From: Gambelia wislizenii
Taxonomy: Eukaryota; Chordata; Lepidosauria; Squamata; Crotaphytidae
Length of the DNA stretch: 64,000 bases
Direction: 5' to 3'
NCBI GenBank assembly: GCA_030847615.1
Contig: JAUMIR010000001.1
Span: forward strand, 268,847,187-268,911,186
Part shown: positions 1 through 11,808 of the stretch, in pieces
Layout: each line of letters opens with the position of its first letter
How positions within the stretch are numbered: the first letter of the stretch is position 1
The notes under the pieces: model-generated
Seen by the model: the letters and a program-made list of their open reading frames with translations, nothing else
The model's database searches: none
Told to the model about the DNA's origin: nothing
Made by a program: the position numbers and the translations under genes

Positions 1-780
1 CTCCATTGAGGGGGGAGAGCCAAGCCTCGGGAGAGTGGGGAGTTGGTGGGAAAGGCATTTTAGCGCCCCCCCACCCTTCTCAAAGCCACTATCGAGCTTT
101 CTAAGCCTTGTTGCGGCTTTGGGAGGGTGGGGGTGGCTGAAAAGCCTCTACACCGCACTCCCTTCCACCCCTCTCAACCTTCCCAAAGAGGCTATATGAG
201 GCTCTCAATCCCCGGGGAGACTCCCTCCCTCCCTCCCTCCCACCCACTGCCTTCCCCAGCCTTTCCGAAGTGGCTTCGGGGCTTCGAAGCCTCGGAGCCC
301 CCTTGGGAATGCTGAGGAAATGACGGGTAGACACCCGCCCACCACCTTCCCTGGCCTTTCTGAGGCAGCTCCGGGGCTTCGAAGCCTCAGAGCCCCCTCA
401 GGAAGGCCGGGGAGAGGCCGGGCAGAGTCCCTCCCTCCCGCCACCTTCCCTGGCCTTTCTGAAGTGGCTCCGGAGCTTCAAAGCCCTGGAGCCCCCTCAG
501 GAAGGCCAGGGAGAGGCCGGGCAGACTCCCGCCTGCCCGCCCACCTACCCACTTACAGCCTTACCCAGCCTTTCTGAGGTGGCTCTGGGGAAGCATGGCA
601 GACCTCGGGGGGGGTGGCCAGGTGGGGGGAGGCTCCACCCACCCACCTCCCTAAAGTGGCGATTGGGGCTTCATAGCCCCGCCCACCACTTTCCTCCACC
701 CTCCCACCCTCGCTAAAGTGGCAACCAATCACCTATTTGGGGAGGGTGGTGAGGTTGTGGGTGGGGGAAGAGGACTGCGG
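1..780. repeat. GC-rich tandem and palindromic block
   Basis: This is very GC-rich DNA built of imperfect units about 98 bases long; for example CCTTCCCTGGCCTTTCTGA recurs near 345 and 444, with an earlier diverged unit near 250. Each unit holds a small palindrome of the form GGGGCTTCGAAGCC. The right part (640-720) has an AAAGTGGCGA..GGGGCTTC module that recurs inside the pogo-like MITE at 36383-36656. I infer that this is the interior of a similar MITE cut by the window start, but no terminal inverted repeat is visible at its right edge. Short open frames on both strands follow from the base composition and are not genes. Confidence 0.6.
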
Positions 781-2030
781 CCGCATGTCATCCCAAATGG
801 CTATGCGTGTCAGTGCTGACACACATGTCATACGTTCACCATCACTGGCCTATAGGGTGCAGTAGAGAGAGCTGGTAGCAGTTTGCAGCAGCCAGCTAAT
901 GTATCAATATTAATAGCCTGACAGAATGACCTTGGAGTCTTGGAGCCTTGCTGTCTGCAGAAGGAACAAGGTCATTGAGAACTGTGTTTGCTATCCTATA
1001 TAGCTGTGTGATTTCCAGTTCTGTTCTAGGCTTGGCAGAATGAAGGTGGGCTTTGCAGTATGAACATGTTATTCTGCTGGATGCTGAAATGTATAGTTTT
1101 TCAGAGAGGATTCTCTGTAAGACTGTAAATATTTATTATTATGCTGCAGTAAAGAGAAGCATGTTTTAGACAGAAGCCTGTGTCTGTATGTTTAGTCTCT
1201 TGCCTGATGGATGGGAACTGTGCCACCAACTTTTTGCTGCCTGACCCTCTGGATACCAACAAAGGTTCAGTGTGCTAACCTGACATGATGTGGTTCCTTT
1301 TCCTATGGACAGTTTTAAATGCTAACGTTTGTCTGCAGGATAGTCTGCAGTTCTGATGAAAATCTAAAGTTTGCATTTCAGCTGGCTGAAGAAGCACCCT
1401 TGTTAAAGCTTGTGTTTTACAAATTGAACCTCTTCGGTATAAGAAGCGCCACCATATAGATCTTATTTTGCTGTGTCTTTTTGGGTTTGTACATGCTTAC
1501 TGTCACAATGAGCTCCTAGACTTCCAAAATTTACTTGCTTGCTTATTTCCTACCAGCACAGGATTCAAGGTGGTGATAGCAGTACAGCAATAAATACACT
1601 TGGATTGATTCACTCAAGGAAACAACAGTCCTATGTTTACAAGCCCTCATTCATTCATAAGTCAACTTGATAGCAAATAACCACAATCACTACCACCACT
1701 GATCCAAGTTCATTTGTACTTTGTACATGACGTTATCAGGAGCATCATGGCCCAACACAACTGCAATCTACACACATTGTCCCTTATTTTAACAAGCTTT
1801 GTAGACACTGGCACACTATACTTCACAGCATCCAAAACATCAGGAACTATAGGAATTACATTTTCCATGGATCCTAATTAGATCAATAAACCCTCAAAAC
1901 TAGCTAAAAGTGTGTCCACTGCTGGGAACGTTTCTGAAAGGGAACAGGCTCAGTAAGCTCATTTCAAACCAGATCAAAAACCTAGAAAAATCTGGAAACA
2001 AATTCTAGGGATCCCTTGGAGTTTTTAAGC
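781..2030. other. Unassigned DNA with an LTR-like patch
   Basis: No gene is seen. The stretch at about 850-1235 ends in AAGCCTGTGTCTGTATGTTTAG followed by a short U5-like tail, an arrangement seen at the 3' side of many LTRs, but I cannot define TG..CA ends, a second LTR or a primer site. The remainder (1236-2030) is AT-rich and shows nothing recognisable. Confidence 0.3.
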
Positions 2031-3188
2031 TAGGTGCCAGTTACACAACAAGTTTTGTCACGGGGCTTACTGTGACTTCCTGATCCCGTATCCGTCCCTC
2101 TCTGTTTATACAATTTTTGTCATTCTTTAGGAAATCCTGGAAGATCCCGTGATTGATATTTACACGACAAAAGTTTTTATTGGTCCCACACTCTTATATC
2201 CCGTGCTTTTCTGTTTACACATGTTTAGCTTACCGGGGGGTTTTTTGGCTGTCAATCAAAGATGCGATTAGTTGTGTTTTCACAACCTCGGTGACGCACT
2301 TCCTTTAGAGTTCCGCACCACGAGCGATGCTATTGGCTGGCTGTGGGGGGGGGGAGAGGGGGCAGAGGTTTGCCTCTTTAAAATGTTAACCCTTTAAGCA
2401 GAAGGCATTTTGAAAGACCCAGAATGTGAGCTTTTGCTCAGACGCAGGAACGAGTGCTTTCCTTTTGAAATCAAGGCTGGGGAGGGGAGGCTTGGGATTC
2501 CCCTTGCCTCTTTAAAATGTTAACCCTTAAAGCAGAGTTTTAGCTGCAGAGTGAAGATTTCAAGCCAGGGACAGACAGGCATTTTGAATGACACAGATCA
2601 TGGCATTGTTTTACTGTGCATTGTGACTGGGGGGGGGGATAAAAGTGTGTTCATTTGCTCAGATGCTGGAATATTTTACTGTGCCTGTTCAGACCCAGGG
2701 AGGTGATAAAGGCAGGGGATGATCTCTTTGTAACATGCAGTTGAGGAAGAGGTTAAAGCTGAAGGGTGTGCAGTGTAGAAATCCATTTAAAAAGGTGATT
2801 GAGTACACATGCGCGCGCACACACATCAACCTATGTGTAGCTGGAAGGGATGCCTTTATTTTCAGCTGGTGAGGCTGGATCTGTTGAACGGGTGACTGAC
2901 CCCTCCTTTTCTGGTCACTGATCTCTAAGCCCGCCCCCAGTCACCATTTTCGGCCATCCCCTGGTACCGAGATATTTTGTCCCAGGCTGTTTACATTTCC
3001 GATTTTCCGAATCCTCTAGTGACTTTTTAAAAAACTGGCGCAACCTGCGGGACTGGAAGTCCTGCAGGTTGAGGGATAAAGGTGGCCCCCCTTCCAAAAA
3101 TCACATATCCAACCCGATGTATGTGTAAACTGGCAGGGATCAACACGAATTCTTCCCGGGACATTTTCATCGTGTAAACAGCACCCTA
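2031..3188. mobile_element. Candidate non-autonomous DNA transposon with TIRs
   Basis: The left end reads TAGGTGCCAGTTACAC and the right end reads GTGTAAACAGCACCCTA, which are imperfect inverted repeats (TAGGGTGC..TTACAC type). The interior has repeated TTTACAC/GTGTAAAC motifs near both ends and a duplicated module (GCCTCTTTAAAATGTTAACCC near 2373 and 2505). No transposase frame is present, so the element would be non-autonomous. A hAT-like origin is possible, but no 8-base target duplication is visible. Confidence 0.5.
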
Positions 3189-3412
3189 GAGAAATACCTT
3201 CTATGCCCTGTATTTCTAAACTGCCCTGTCATCACTAGTGACTGTGGTTTTACAGTTGCATTCAGTGAAACCCTTGGTTTATTTTAAAGTTCTCAGTCAT
3301 GTATAACTCAGGAAATCTGTCATAGAGAAGAAGCTACTCTGAAGGCCACTTTGTCCATCATATGTTCTCCATCAATATGAAGAAATAGAGGCACCTGGTG
3401 AGTGTGTGTTTT

Positions 3413-3612
3413 GTTGTATGTGTTTTGTTGTGTGCTGTCAAGTCATATCTGACTTATGGCAACCCTACGGTGAACCTATCACAGGGTTTTCTGAGGACTG
3501 AGGATGTGTGAGTTGCCCAAGGTCACCCAGTGGGTTTTCATGGCCATGTGGGGATTCAAACCTTGGTCTCCAGTGTTGTAGTCCAACACTTAAGCCACTA
3601 TGCCACACTGGC
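3413..3612 (-). mobile_element. Sauria-type SINE (tRNA head, BovB-like tail)
   Basis: Read on the minus strand it starts with a tRNA-like head (AGCCAGTGTGGCATAGTGG as A box, GGTTTGAATCC as B box near 3575). It continues through GACCTTGGGCAACTCACAC and ends in a tail related to BovB LINEs (GCCATAAGTCAGATATGACTT, then a CA-rich end). The middle (GGCAATGGCAAAC region) is deleted compared with the copies at 19805 and 56830. Confidence 0.8.
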
Positions 3613-4525
3613 TTCTTGCACCCAGTACATGTGGAGAAATGAGGAGATCTCAGAGGCTTGGCCAGAAGTCTTCTGCACAACCTATGACCCCATGCTCCTT
3701 GGCAGAGGTTTGGGAATTCTTCAGCAGACAGGTCAATGTGGATATGTTTTCTGATGGTAGAATGCTTGAAAACTACTGCTATACCACACTGTGAAGACAA
3801 TATCTGCGATGAGCATTGGATTCAATCATCTGTGCCACTCATTCAGGAAGTACCCCTCAGTGGGGTACTAAGTATCTATGATTTCCTGTTCAAAAAACTA
3901 TTTATTCCAAAAATGGGTTCACCAGTATTCTAGCATTTTCTCCAAATGTTTTACAAGATTCGTTCCAAAGCAGGTTGTAGCATGCTTCAGAAAAAGAACC
4001 CCAAAAGGCACTTCAACAACTGAGGTCTTCAAATAGGGTGAACTTTCCAAATTGAGTGGTGAAGAAAATTCTGTCCATGGCAAAAAAAACCCAGACAAAA
4101 ACCTGATCTTAATTCAAGGCAGTAGCTTTCTGTGTGAATAAGAAAAAGCTATAAAGTGCACTTTAGTGTGGGAAAAGCAAGGAGTGTGGGAAAAGCCAAA
4201 GAGTGCAGGGAGGCAACATAACTTAGGATGAACTCTGTTCAGCATTCCCAGAGACAAGCCCAAAGTGTGCTGTAACTCATAAAATTGGGCTCTTTTTTTT
4301 TCAAAGTCAGCATATTTGATTTATGGGTGTCATTGTCCTCCTGAAAACAATATTGTCAGGAGAGAAGACTGGGTGTCATTTCTAGCATGTGGTAAATGCC
4401 TTAAACTACCAAGAAAAGTGAAACTTTTAATGGCCATACTACATCTACATTTCCTTTCCACTGAGGACATGTCAGTTAATGTCCAACTCATGAGATATAA
4501 CAAACACAATCAAGGCAAAAGACTC
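3613..4525. other. Unassigned AT-rich DNA
   Basis: I see no gene, tandem repeat or recognisable element here. Short open frames occur but lack any family resemblance. Confidence 0.4.
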
Positions 4526-5245
4526 AGGACTTTATCAGATGAGGATGACATTGAGGAATTACAATGGAATAGTAGCACAAATGACTTCCCGTTATTGCAC
4601 GACATCCTCCTCCTCCCATGGTCAATCCGTGCTCCAGCTGTTAATCGTGTGTAACTTTTCATTCACAGGCAAAACCCATGAATACTCTTTTCACAGTATT
4701 GACGAGCGTGCGCTAATTCTGTCCCACTGTAGTCCCTATAGTACAGCATTAGTGGGTGGTCCTCCTGTTCCCCCCTCCCCATTCTCAGTGAGAACACATA
4801 ATTAAGCTTCCATTGGAAAGTGTGAAGATGGCCTCCAGGACATTCTTTTAATGAACTATAACCTTTTCTCAGAATTTTTAATTTTTTGTTTAATTGTGAA
4901 GTTGCTAATTTGTGTGCTTTTCGTGTGTTTAATCTAAGTTGCATCTTCTCATGAGAACAGTAAAATATCACCCATGCAAAATCACGCAAGTAGGAGAATA
5001 CATTTTTAAGGCACATGTACAAGCCATCTCAAAATATTAATACTCCATCATTACTACACAATGAGAAAACAGTGTTACTGTACCATGAGCTTCCATCCCA
5101 TTCTAAAACACTACTGGGTGGTCATGCAATCTTCCATTAGTGGTATTTTGTGTGGTTATAGCAACATGGGATAATTAATGTATTAATGCCACTATAATTC
5201 TGCTTTCCTCAACTGTAGAATTACAGTGTTTTTTGACACTTGACT
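4526..5245. mobile_element. MITE, AGGACTTTATCAG family (diverged copy)
   Basis: It starts with AGGACTTTATCAGATGAGG. The right end (CCTCAACTGTAGAATTAC, about 5209) mirrors the left end of the copy at 34648 in inverted orientation. The interior shares segments with that copy, including the purine-rich stretch near 4770, the CTCATGAGAA palindrome near 4950 and the ATTAATGTATTAATGCCACTAT motif near 5180. The terminal bases of the right TIR have decayed. Confidence 0.6.
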
Positions 5246-6220
5246 CAGTTCCAGAGCCACCTCCCTTGTTCTGTTCTCCTATTCTTAAGTTCCATGCCCT
5301 TTGCTGTGTACCATCTTTAATGAAAAGCTGGCTAGCTCCTCACTGTTGCCACTGTTTTTACAATGGGTTTGCTTAGGCCATGTTTAGCCTACAGCTATTG
5401 CTACTGGCCAAATGATCTTTGGTGTGGTAGACAAGTCAGTGCCTTGCCCCCCATTATCACATATCTAACGTGTGACTCGGAGAGGGGTTGTATGTTCCTC
5501 TTTCTGTAGGACCTATCTATCTATCCTTTCCCAGTGTGCTGATTGGCCGCTTACCCAACCAATCCCCTCACTCCCTCAGCCAATCACCACCCACATGCAA
5601 ATTCCCTCTCCACCTCACAATCCACCCCTGCCACTCAATCTGCATCTACATTCCCAGCCTCACAAGGGCCCCTCTCTCCTCTCACTCCTTTAGCCAATCA
5701 CCACCCACATGTAAAACAATTAAATATTTTAGAAATGTAGAAAGATGATAAATCATAAAAATAGACCCCAATGGGAAATACAGTCAAATGTAGGGCATAC
5801 TACTGTAAAGTGTGTGGGGGCCCTAAAATAATAGTGTGTAGCTGGACCGTCTGAACCTTTCAATCTTCTATAATGGTGTATGTTATGCTGGATCAACTAG
5901 TATAATGTTTTACTCTAGTCGTACTGTCTGGTATCCATGTGCCATGCCAGCCCATGACATTTTGTCACATGAGGCAAAGGACAATCTGGTGTCTGCATTC
6001 CACATACAGAAGCCGGACTAATCCTTTCTTCAGTGCTGGTGAGAGCACTGACAGCATCTTTCCCTTCAGTTGAAGGCAGCAGGCTACAGCTGAGGGGAGG
6101 CTTCATCCAAAATTTGCACATTGTCCTGTGTCCCACACCCCAGCACTCACCTACCATATATTAGTAGGGCTGGCCCTGCTGTTCTTCAACCATTGCAAGG
6201 CTGGGTAAATATCTGAACTT
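5246..6220. other. Unassigned DNA with short tandem similarity
   Basis: CCAATCACCACCCACATG occurs at about 5580 and again near 5695, giving a weak local direct repeat of roughly 115 bases in pyrimidine-rich DNA. No gene is recognised. The rest to 6220 is unassigned. Confidence 0.35.
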
Positions 6221-6221
6221 A

Positions 6222-6360
6222 TGTGAATATAAGAAGCTGCCTTATATAGAGCCAACCATTGGTTCATCTGCCTGTCAGCCGGAGGAGATAATACTGACAA
6301 TGATTTCTCCAGGGTCTCAGGCAGAGGTCATTCCCAGGATCCTTTAAGTTCAAGATGCCA
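6222..6360 (+). repeat. Dispersed reptile repeat fragment (SINE-like)
   Basis: The segment ATAAGAAGCTGCCTTATA..CATTGGTTCATCTG..TCTCCAGGGTCTCAGGCAG resembles a common interspersed sequence of squamate genomes, known to me as a 5' portion of a tRNA-related SINE-like unit. The tRNA-like part expected after AAGATGCCAGGGA (near 6355) is missing, so this is a fragment. The family identity is from memory. Confidence 0.45.
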
Positions 6361-7246
6361 GGGACTGTTTGTATACAAGGTATGTGCTCATCAGAGGTTG
6401 GGGAAGCTGCCTTTTTTTTGGACTATAACTCTGCACCCCCACCCTAGCCAGCACGACCACTATCTGGGGGTTTCTTGGAGTTATTGTCCAAACTATTACT
6501 ATTACATGCTCTGCTCTGCTACTGCACTGTGGTTTCTTCGGCAAATCAGAGAAACTCTTTAGGATGCACATCCCACAGTCAAGCTGAGGCCACATAGTGA
6601 GAAGAGAGCTCCAAGGAGTCCATCTGAAGATTTATACAAATTGGAGTACTGCCATCTGCATATAGAACTTGAACTAGTCTTAATTGCTGAGTTCATTTTG
6701 AAAGAACCCTAGCTCCCAGGCAAGCCAACTGAGGAGAATATGAAAACATTATGAAAACATAACAAATGCATGGCTGAGTGACTCTCGTTGCCCTCCCCCA
6801 CATGCTCTGGAAGGTTCCCCACATGAGAGTTAAGGGCTTAAGAAACAGCACTTCAAAGAGACATGAATAAATGCTTCCTAGAACCAAAGGGACAGGGAGG
6901 CTTATATTTCCCCACAAATAGACACAGGGCTTCTGTGCACAATTTTTCACCTCTCTTCATGTGCCTACCGTTTTTAGCTTGATGGTATTCACCATTGGCC
7001 TAAATCCAATGGATAGTCTCAACTAGAGGAAAACAGTGGGCTTTCAAGGGGAATTTGGTAAGACAAAAACTTACGTTAAGTTCCATTATTTCAGTGGGTT
7101 GGCTCTGCTTAGAACTAACAACTGGATTTAGGGCATGAATTTAAACGAAATTTGGAGACAGAATGAGAGACAGAGCTTGATAAGGTTGCTTTTGGGGGCA
7201 ACAACTGCTAGACCTCAAGAAGGTTTGTGCTGTGAGGATTCTGGCT
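6361..7246. other. Unassigned DNA
   Basis: Nothing recognisable: no open frame with family features, no tandem array and no terminal repeats. Confidence 0.4.
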
Positions 7247-7459
7247 GCATCTGCACTGCAGAAATAATCCAGTTTGACACTGCGTTAACGGCCATGGCTC
7301 AATGCTATGGGATCCCAGGATTTGTAGTTTTATGATATATTTAGCCTTCTCTAGCAGAGAGCTCTCATGCCACAACAAACTACAAACCCAGAATCCCATA
7401 GGATGGAGCCATGGTAGTTAAAGCGGTGTCAAACTGGATTATTTCTGCAGTGCAGATGC
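7247..7459. mobile_element. Palindromic MITE of about 213 bp
   Basis: The ends GCATCTGCACTGCAGAAATA and TATTTCTGCAGTGCAGATGC are perfect inverted repeats, and complementarity continues inward (CAGTTTGACAC / GTGTCAAACTG, GCCATGG / CCATGG, GGATTTGTAGTTT / AAACTACAAACCCAGAAT). The whole element can fold into one long hairpin. It encodes no protein. A related copy, split by a CR1, lies at 12354-13218. Confidence 0.8.
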
Positions 7460-7640
7460 TTAAAATATGGCGCAGCCGCTTCCGAAGCTTCACGGAAGTG
7501 ACACTGATGATTTCGGGAGAGGGACGGTGGCGTCCGAAAACGACCCCCTGCCACGCAAGGCCGCCGTTCCTCTCCCGGGGCCTCATCCCACGGTAGGCTC
7601 TCTAAAACGCTGTCTGAAAATCTCCCAGGCCTAGTCAGGC
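7460..7640. repeat. Dispersed repeat shared with 37018-37190
   Basis: GCGCAGCCGCTTC..GTCCGAAAACGACCCC..GCAAGGCCGC..GCTGTCTGAAAAT is paralleled at 37040-37175 (GCGGCCGCCTTC..GTCCAAAATGGACCCC..GTGCGGCAAGAG..TGTCTGAAAAT). Both lie beside inverted-repeat DNA, so this may be one side of a MITE. The class is unknown. Confidence 0.4.
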
Positions 7641-7652
7641 CACTAGAGGGCA

Positions 7653-7653
<1 letters not shown>

Positions 7654-7684
<31 letters not shown>
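7654..7684. repeat. (CA)n microsatellite
   Basis: This is an uninterrupted run of about 15 CA dinucleotides. Confidence 0.95.
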
Positions 7685-7685
<1 letters not shown>

Positions 7686-7927
7686 GCTTACTTCCTCCTT
7701 TCTTCTCTTCCTGTCAATGCTGTGGCCTGATGAAGCAGTTTCTCCTTCAATTGTAAATATTTGTATATATTGCAATGGTTTGAGTTTGAAGAGAAAAGTG
7801 CCTCCTGCTTATTTGGATGTCAAACACTCTGTGTGAGAGTATTCTTGGGAACGAGTTGCTACTGAGTCTGCTGAGATAGTTTTTTGGCTTCTGCTGGGGA
7901 TTGAGTGCCCTATCATCCCCTGACAGA
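7685..7927. other. Unassigned DNA
   Basis: AT-rich DNA with no recognised element. The end near 7910 (TATCATCCCCTGACAG) could be an LTR edge, but no partner is seen. Confidence 0.3.
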
Positions 7928-8503
7928 AAGAGGCATGAAATATATAGCTAGCTGTTTTCACTGTATCCAACAGTAATCCACAGAGCAGACTAGAACCTTG
8001 CTGGTTAGGTAATTCAGTCCAGAATTAGTCTGGAAACCCATGCAGAATCTGTAATCTAGAAATCTAGAAACAGGGAGTGGTACAGCCTGGGGCCCAAGTC
8101 TATGGGTCCACAGCCTGGAGATGGGGCAAGAACAACCAAGATAGCAGCAGATGAGACTGGCAGAAACAAAAAGGCTTGGCATCACCATATGGACTTGTAT
8201 GGACACGTTATGGTGGCCCACTGAAATCTTCTTTTAGAAAAAAGAACCCTCTATTTGAAGACCTGACAGAGGACCCAGTCCTTTTTTTGAAGGCCTTGTC
8301 TGTCTGAAGGACAATGTGGCCCAATTGTGAGTTGAAGAGAACCATCAGAACAGAGAGCAGGATGTTGACCTTGCTCATCCACAGTGAGTGCTTAGACCAC
8401 AGACTAAGGTTGCAGTATTCCTTATCAATATTTTAATTCTGTTTACATTATTACAACCACCTCTAATGTTGCATCTGGACCTATACATTAGTCTATGCAG
8501 TTT
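7928..8503. repeat. Dispersed repeat, uninterrupted partner of 56795-58228
   Basis: This stretch of about 575 bases matches the 57-58 kb region almost throughout: GTGGTACAGCCTGGGGCCCAAG, ATAGCAGCAGATGAGACTGG, the CTCTATTTGAAG..TGTCTGTCTGAAG segment, and the end ACATTAGTCTATGCAGTTT. The 57-kb copy carries a SINE and a TIR element that are missing here, so this copy shows both empty sites. No coding capacity is visible and the class is unknown. Confidence 0.7.
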
Positions 8504-9310
8504 TATCTAAATCAGAGTCCTCTCTTGTTCTTCCTCCCCGCCCCCTTCTCTTCAATCACATTTTTTGAGTGGGGGGCAATATGTAAGTGGCCATCTGAAT
8601 TAGGCCTGGTGCTAAACCTCAGATTCCTTTCTTTCTTCTCATATTTGATGCCATATAAGGCCTCCCTACATGGGCAATAAAACCCGTACCCACCCCATAT
8701 TCAGAGCATAGTTGACACACAACATTTTCGACAATGGGCATTTTCACCGGGGTTTCTATAGGAAACTCCAGATCTGTAAGATTTGCAGTTTGTTCCAGAT
8801 TTGAGAGGAAAACCCAGATTTTTGGCCATGTGGTGGCTAAGAATTGGATTTGTAGCAAAGCTGGGGTGAGACTTGTGTTGGATGGGACTCCGTTCTGGTG
8901 CTTTTCAATTTTGTTTCCCCCCCCCCCTGTTGTGCACATATCTGGATAAGCATAACTCTGCTTATCCAGCAATACAGTACTGTGGGACCATGTATATTTG
9001 CTTATTTGCATGCACGAGCGAACAGGGGAAAACCGAATAGCCTTGGCTGTGCAGCCGGAAATAGTATGACATATAGGACAAGCTCAGCATAGGGCCAGCC
9101 TTTTACTCCAATGCAGATTACAGTGTGGTGGGATGCTCTGATCTACAATCAGAGACGTCTGGTGAGTGTGGCATTTATAGGGTTGCTGCAGATCTAAGAA
9201 ATCCACCACTGTGACAAGGTAGGCGCAGGGTTTCCCACCAGTGTAAACAAGCCCATAGTCAGGAAGTAGCCAAGAGGTATATCAGTGGCTACAGATGCTC
9301 TATCTTATTA
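8504..9310. other. Unassigned DNA
   Basis: No gene or element is defined. The sequence GTGTAAACAAGCCC near 9240 resembles a terminal repeat of the GGGCTTGTCTA family, but no left end was found. Confidence 0.35.
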
Positions 9311-9864
9311 CAGTCACCCCTCCACATTCACGAATTTAGCATTTGCGGTTTTGAGTATTCGCAGTTTTGGGAGGGCCTCCTCCCGCCCTCCCAAAAGCAA
9401 CGACTGGGCTTTAGAAGCCCTGTGACCGCTTCTGGGGGGGAGAGAAGCAGGCTGGAGGAGTGGGAGAGGTGGGGAAGGGGCCTTCCGAGGCCCCCTCGCC
9501 CCCTTAGGAGGCCAGATGGGGGGGTTGGGAGAGGCAGCAAGGGGGCCTTGGGAGGCCCCATGAAAGCCTTCGGTGGAGGGCTGAGGAGGCAACCACGGGC
9601 CTCCAGAGGGCCTCCAGAGTCTCTGTGAAGGCCTTGGGAGAGAGTGGGGAGGGCTGGGGAGGCAACCATGGGGCCTCTGGAGGGCCTCCAGAGGCCACGT
9701 GGTGGCCTGGGAGGGAGGGGGAGGCGGGAGGAAGTGACTATGGGGCCTCCGGAGGCCCCGTGGTCATTTTGGCGGGGGAGGGGGAGGGCAGTTGTTATTC
9801 ACGGAATTTTCACATTCATGGGGATCTGTGGAACCTAACCCCCACGAATGTGAAGGGACGACTG
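9311..9864. mobile_element. Pogo-like MITE with GC-rich interior
   Basis: The left end CAGTCACCCCTCCACATTC and right end GAATGTGAAGGGACGACTG are inverted repeats flanked by TA on both sides, as expected for Tc1/mariner/pogo-type target duplication. The ends carry the CGCGAATGTG-like subterminal motifs of this family. The interior (9370-9780) is a GC-rich, partly repeated block rich in GGCCTCCGGAGGCC palindromes. It is related to the copies at 36383 and 39529. It has no transposase. Confidence 0.8.
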
Positions 9865-10517
9865 TATTTCTATTTTAAAATTTGTCTTCCTTTTGTGCAC
9901 AAAATTGTGCTTATTTGTTATATGCACAAAAATGGAAGAATTCAGCATTGTCAACAAAAGGGGACTCGTTAAAAATGAATGATTTAGCAGAAAAAGATAA
10001 TCTGCTTTGATTAGAGAAAAGTCATTAGTGACATTTTTAAAGGGCTGGGAACCCTGGTTGACTTTTTGCAAGGAAGAAAGAGAAAGAGAGAGAGAGAGAG
10101 ATTTGGTAACTGGGTTTGGGCAATTAGTAAGGTTGGGTTATCAAAAGAAGTGTTAAGAAGTAATTTTTAGAGGTAAAACTGTGTTATGTCTATAACCACT
10201 GAAAAGAAAGTCAGAAGTCATTCTATCTTTATGTATCTTTTTCTATATTTCAATTTTTTTTTATTTTTTCTCTTTCTGTTTTGCTTATGTATCTGTACTT
10301 TTTAATAGCTGTAGTTTTTACTGTACTTGGAGATTTTCAATAAAATGTTCTTTTTAATTGTGCTTTTTTGGAGATAAATGTGTTTAACATCAGAGCAGCA
10401 GAAGTCCATTCTATTTCATTCCTGTTGCCATGATGACATTACAGTTTACATGTCAGGGTTAGCACACAGCTTTCTGTTTGATTGCTTTGCTCTAATGTAG
10501 CATAAATCTAGAAAGTG
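9865..10517. other. Unassigned AT-rich DNA with a (GA)n run
   Basis: A short GA-rich microsatellite lies at about 10076-10102. The remainder is AT-rich, with a poly-T patch near 10255, and shows no recognised element. Confidence 0.4.
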
Positions 10518-10815
10518 TTGTGAAGTGCATACCCTTCAACTGCCCAAATTGGGCAAGGATAGTCCCAATTAATCCTCTGTAGTCCCACTTTTTCAGATGC
10601 TTTTAAAATGTCCCAGTTTCCCTCTCCTCCTCCTTTCCCCCTTTCTTGAATTCAAGTACTTGAATTACTTGAATTGCTGGAAGTTGAGTTCAAAGACCAA
10701 AAGTAGTTTGCAATCAATTAATTTTTTTGAGGGGGGGGGAGATGGGGCAAAGTCTTGCTCTTCCCTGTTGGCTCAGGCTAAAGTAAATTGCTGCCGCCTC
10801 TGCTAGCTTGTGAGT
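10518..10815 (+). repeat. Unclassified ~300-bp dispersed family, copy 1
   Basis: It has CATACCCTTCAACTGCCCAA, then TAGTCCCAATTAATCCTCTG, GCTTTTAAAATGTCCCAG, TTGCTGGAAGTTGAGTTCAAAG and AGTAGTTTGCA. The same blocks occur in inverted order at 13575-13850 and, less completely, at 28530-28790 and 31275-31495. There are no coding features or clear terminal repeats. Confidence 0.6.
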
Positions 10816-11480
10816 TCTTCCTTATTAATAACTTTCACCATCTTGACCACACTCTGATGTTATTTCGCCACACATGCCCAGTTGGAAATGTTGGAGACAA
10901 TGGGAGTGGTGGTAGAGGGAGAAGAGTGGTGTGAGTTGTGTGCTTCATAACTGAAATAAATATGCATGGTAGTGTAACAACCACCCCCACCTATGTAAGG
11001 ATCATTAAACCAGTAAAGATCATTAAAGGGTATACAGTACAATGGCCTACCTGCACCTCTGCTTGGAAGCAAGTCCCCAATTAAAATAAATAGGATTTTT
11101 TTTTTAATGCAGAAGTATCCTCTGATGGAGCAAAAGGCCTCTCAAAACCTGTTCTGAGTGACCAGCTGAAAGAATGCAAAGGCCTTCCTGAAATAACCTG
11201 AGACAGGGCTGCAGATGGCATGGTTGTTGGCACATTAAGTTTAGTCCTGATTGTGTTTATTGCTCAGTAACTGAAGCTTGTGGAGGTATTCTGGCCTGGC
11301 ATGCAGAGAGCTTGTTACTTAGAATCTGGAGGAAGGAAGGGAACAGCTGTTGTGATTCTTGCTTCAGACTAAACCAGATACCCTCCTGCTTTTGTTCATT
11401 GCTAGTGCTTGCCTGCAGTTCCTTATCAACCTGTAGATTCTCAGATAAACTGATCCCCCTCTCCTTCGACAAACATCATG
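10816..11480. other. Unassigned DNA
   Basis: I see no gene or recognised element here. Confidence 0.35.
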
Positions 11481-11612
11481 AACCATACAGTTGGAAGAGA
11501 CTCCAAAAGGCCATCTAGTCCAACCCCATCATACAGAAATACATGACTAAAGCATTCCCGAGAGATGGCCATCCAGCCTCTGTTTAGAAAGCTCCAGAGA
11601 ATGAGAAACTTG
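11481..11612 (-). mobile_element. CR1 LINE 3'-end fragment
   Basis: ACAGTTGGAAGAGACTCC..GGCCATCTAGTCCAACCCC..GATGGCCATCCAGCCTCTG is the reverse complement of the last coding bases and 3' UTR of the CR1 copies elsewhere in the window. It holds only about 130 bases and has no coding capacity. Confidence 0.75.
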
Positions 11613-11808
11613 TCTCACAAAGGTGAAGCAATGTGCTGAAAAAGAAGTTTTTAGAACGTAACGTAATAATGCCAAAGTCTACATCCAGTATAATGGGAGT
11701 GGCCAACTGCTAACAAAACCAAACTTTCTTCATGCACACTGGACCTGATGCAGCCCTCTGGAGCACTGCAAAACAGGAATGGCTGGAACTCAGGCTGCAA
11801 AGAGAAAA

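Noticed and set aside
101..577. Overlapping proline/arginine-rich frames near the window start
   Set aside because: They are tandem-repeat artefacts of the GC-rich block; both strands are open over the same unit.
3465..3800. 111-codon minus-strand frame
   Set aside because: More than half is the Sauria-type SINE at 3413-3612.
9328..9838. Several 60-115 codon frames on both strands
   Set aside because: They lie in the GC-rich interior of the pogo-like MITE and have no family features.
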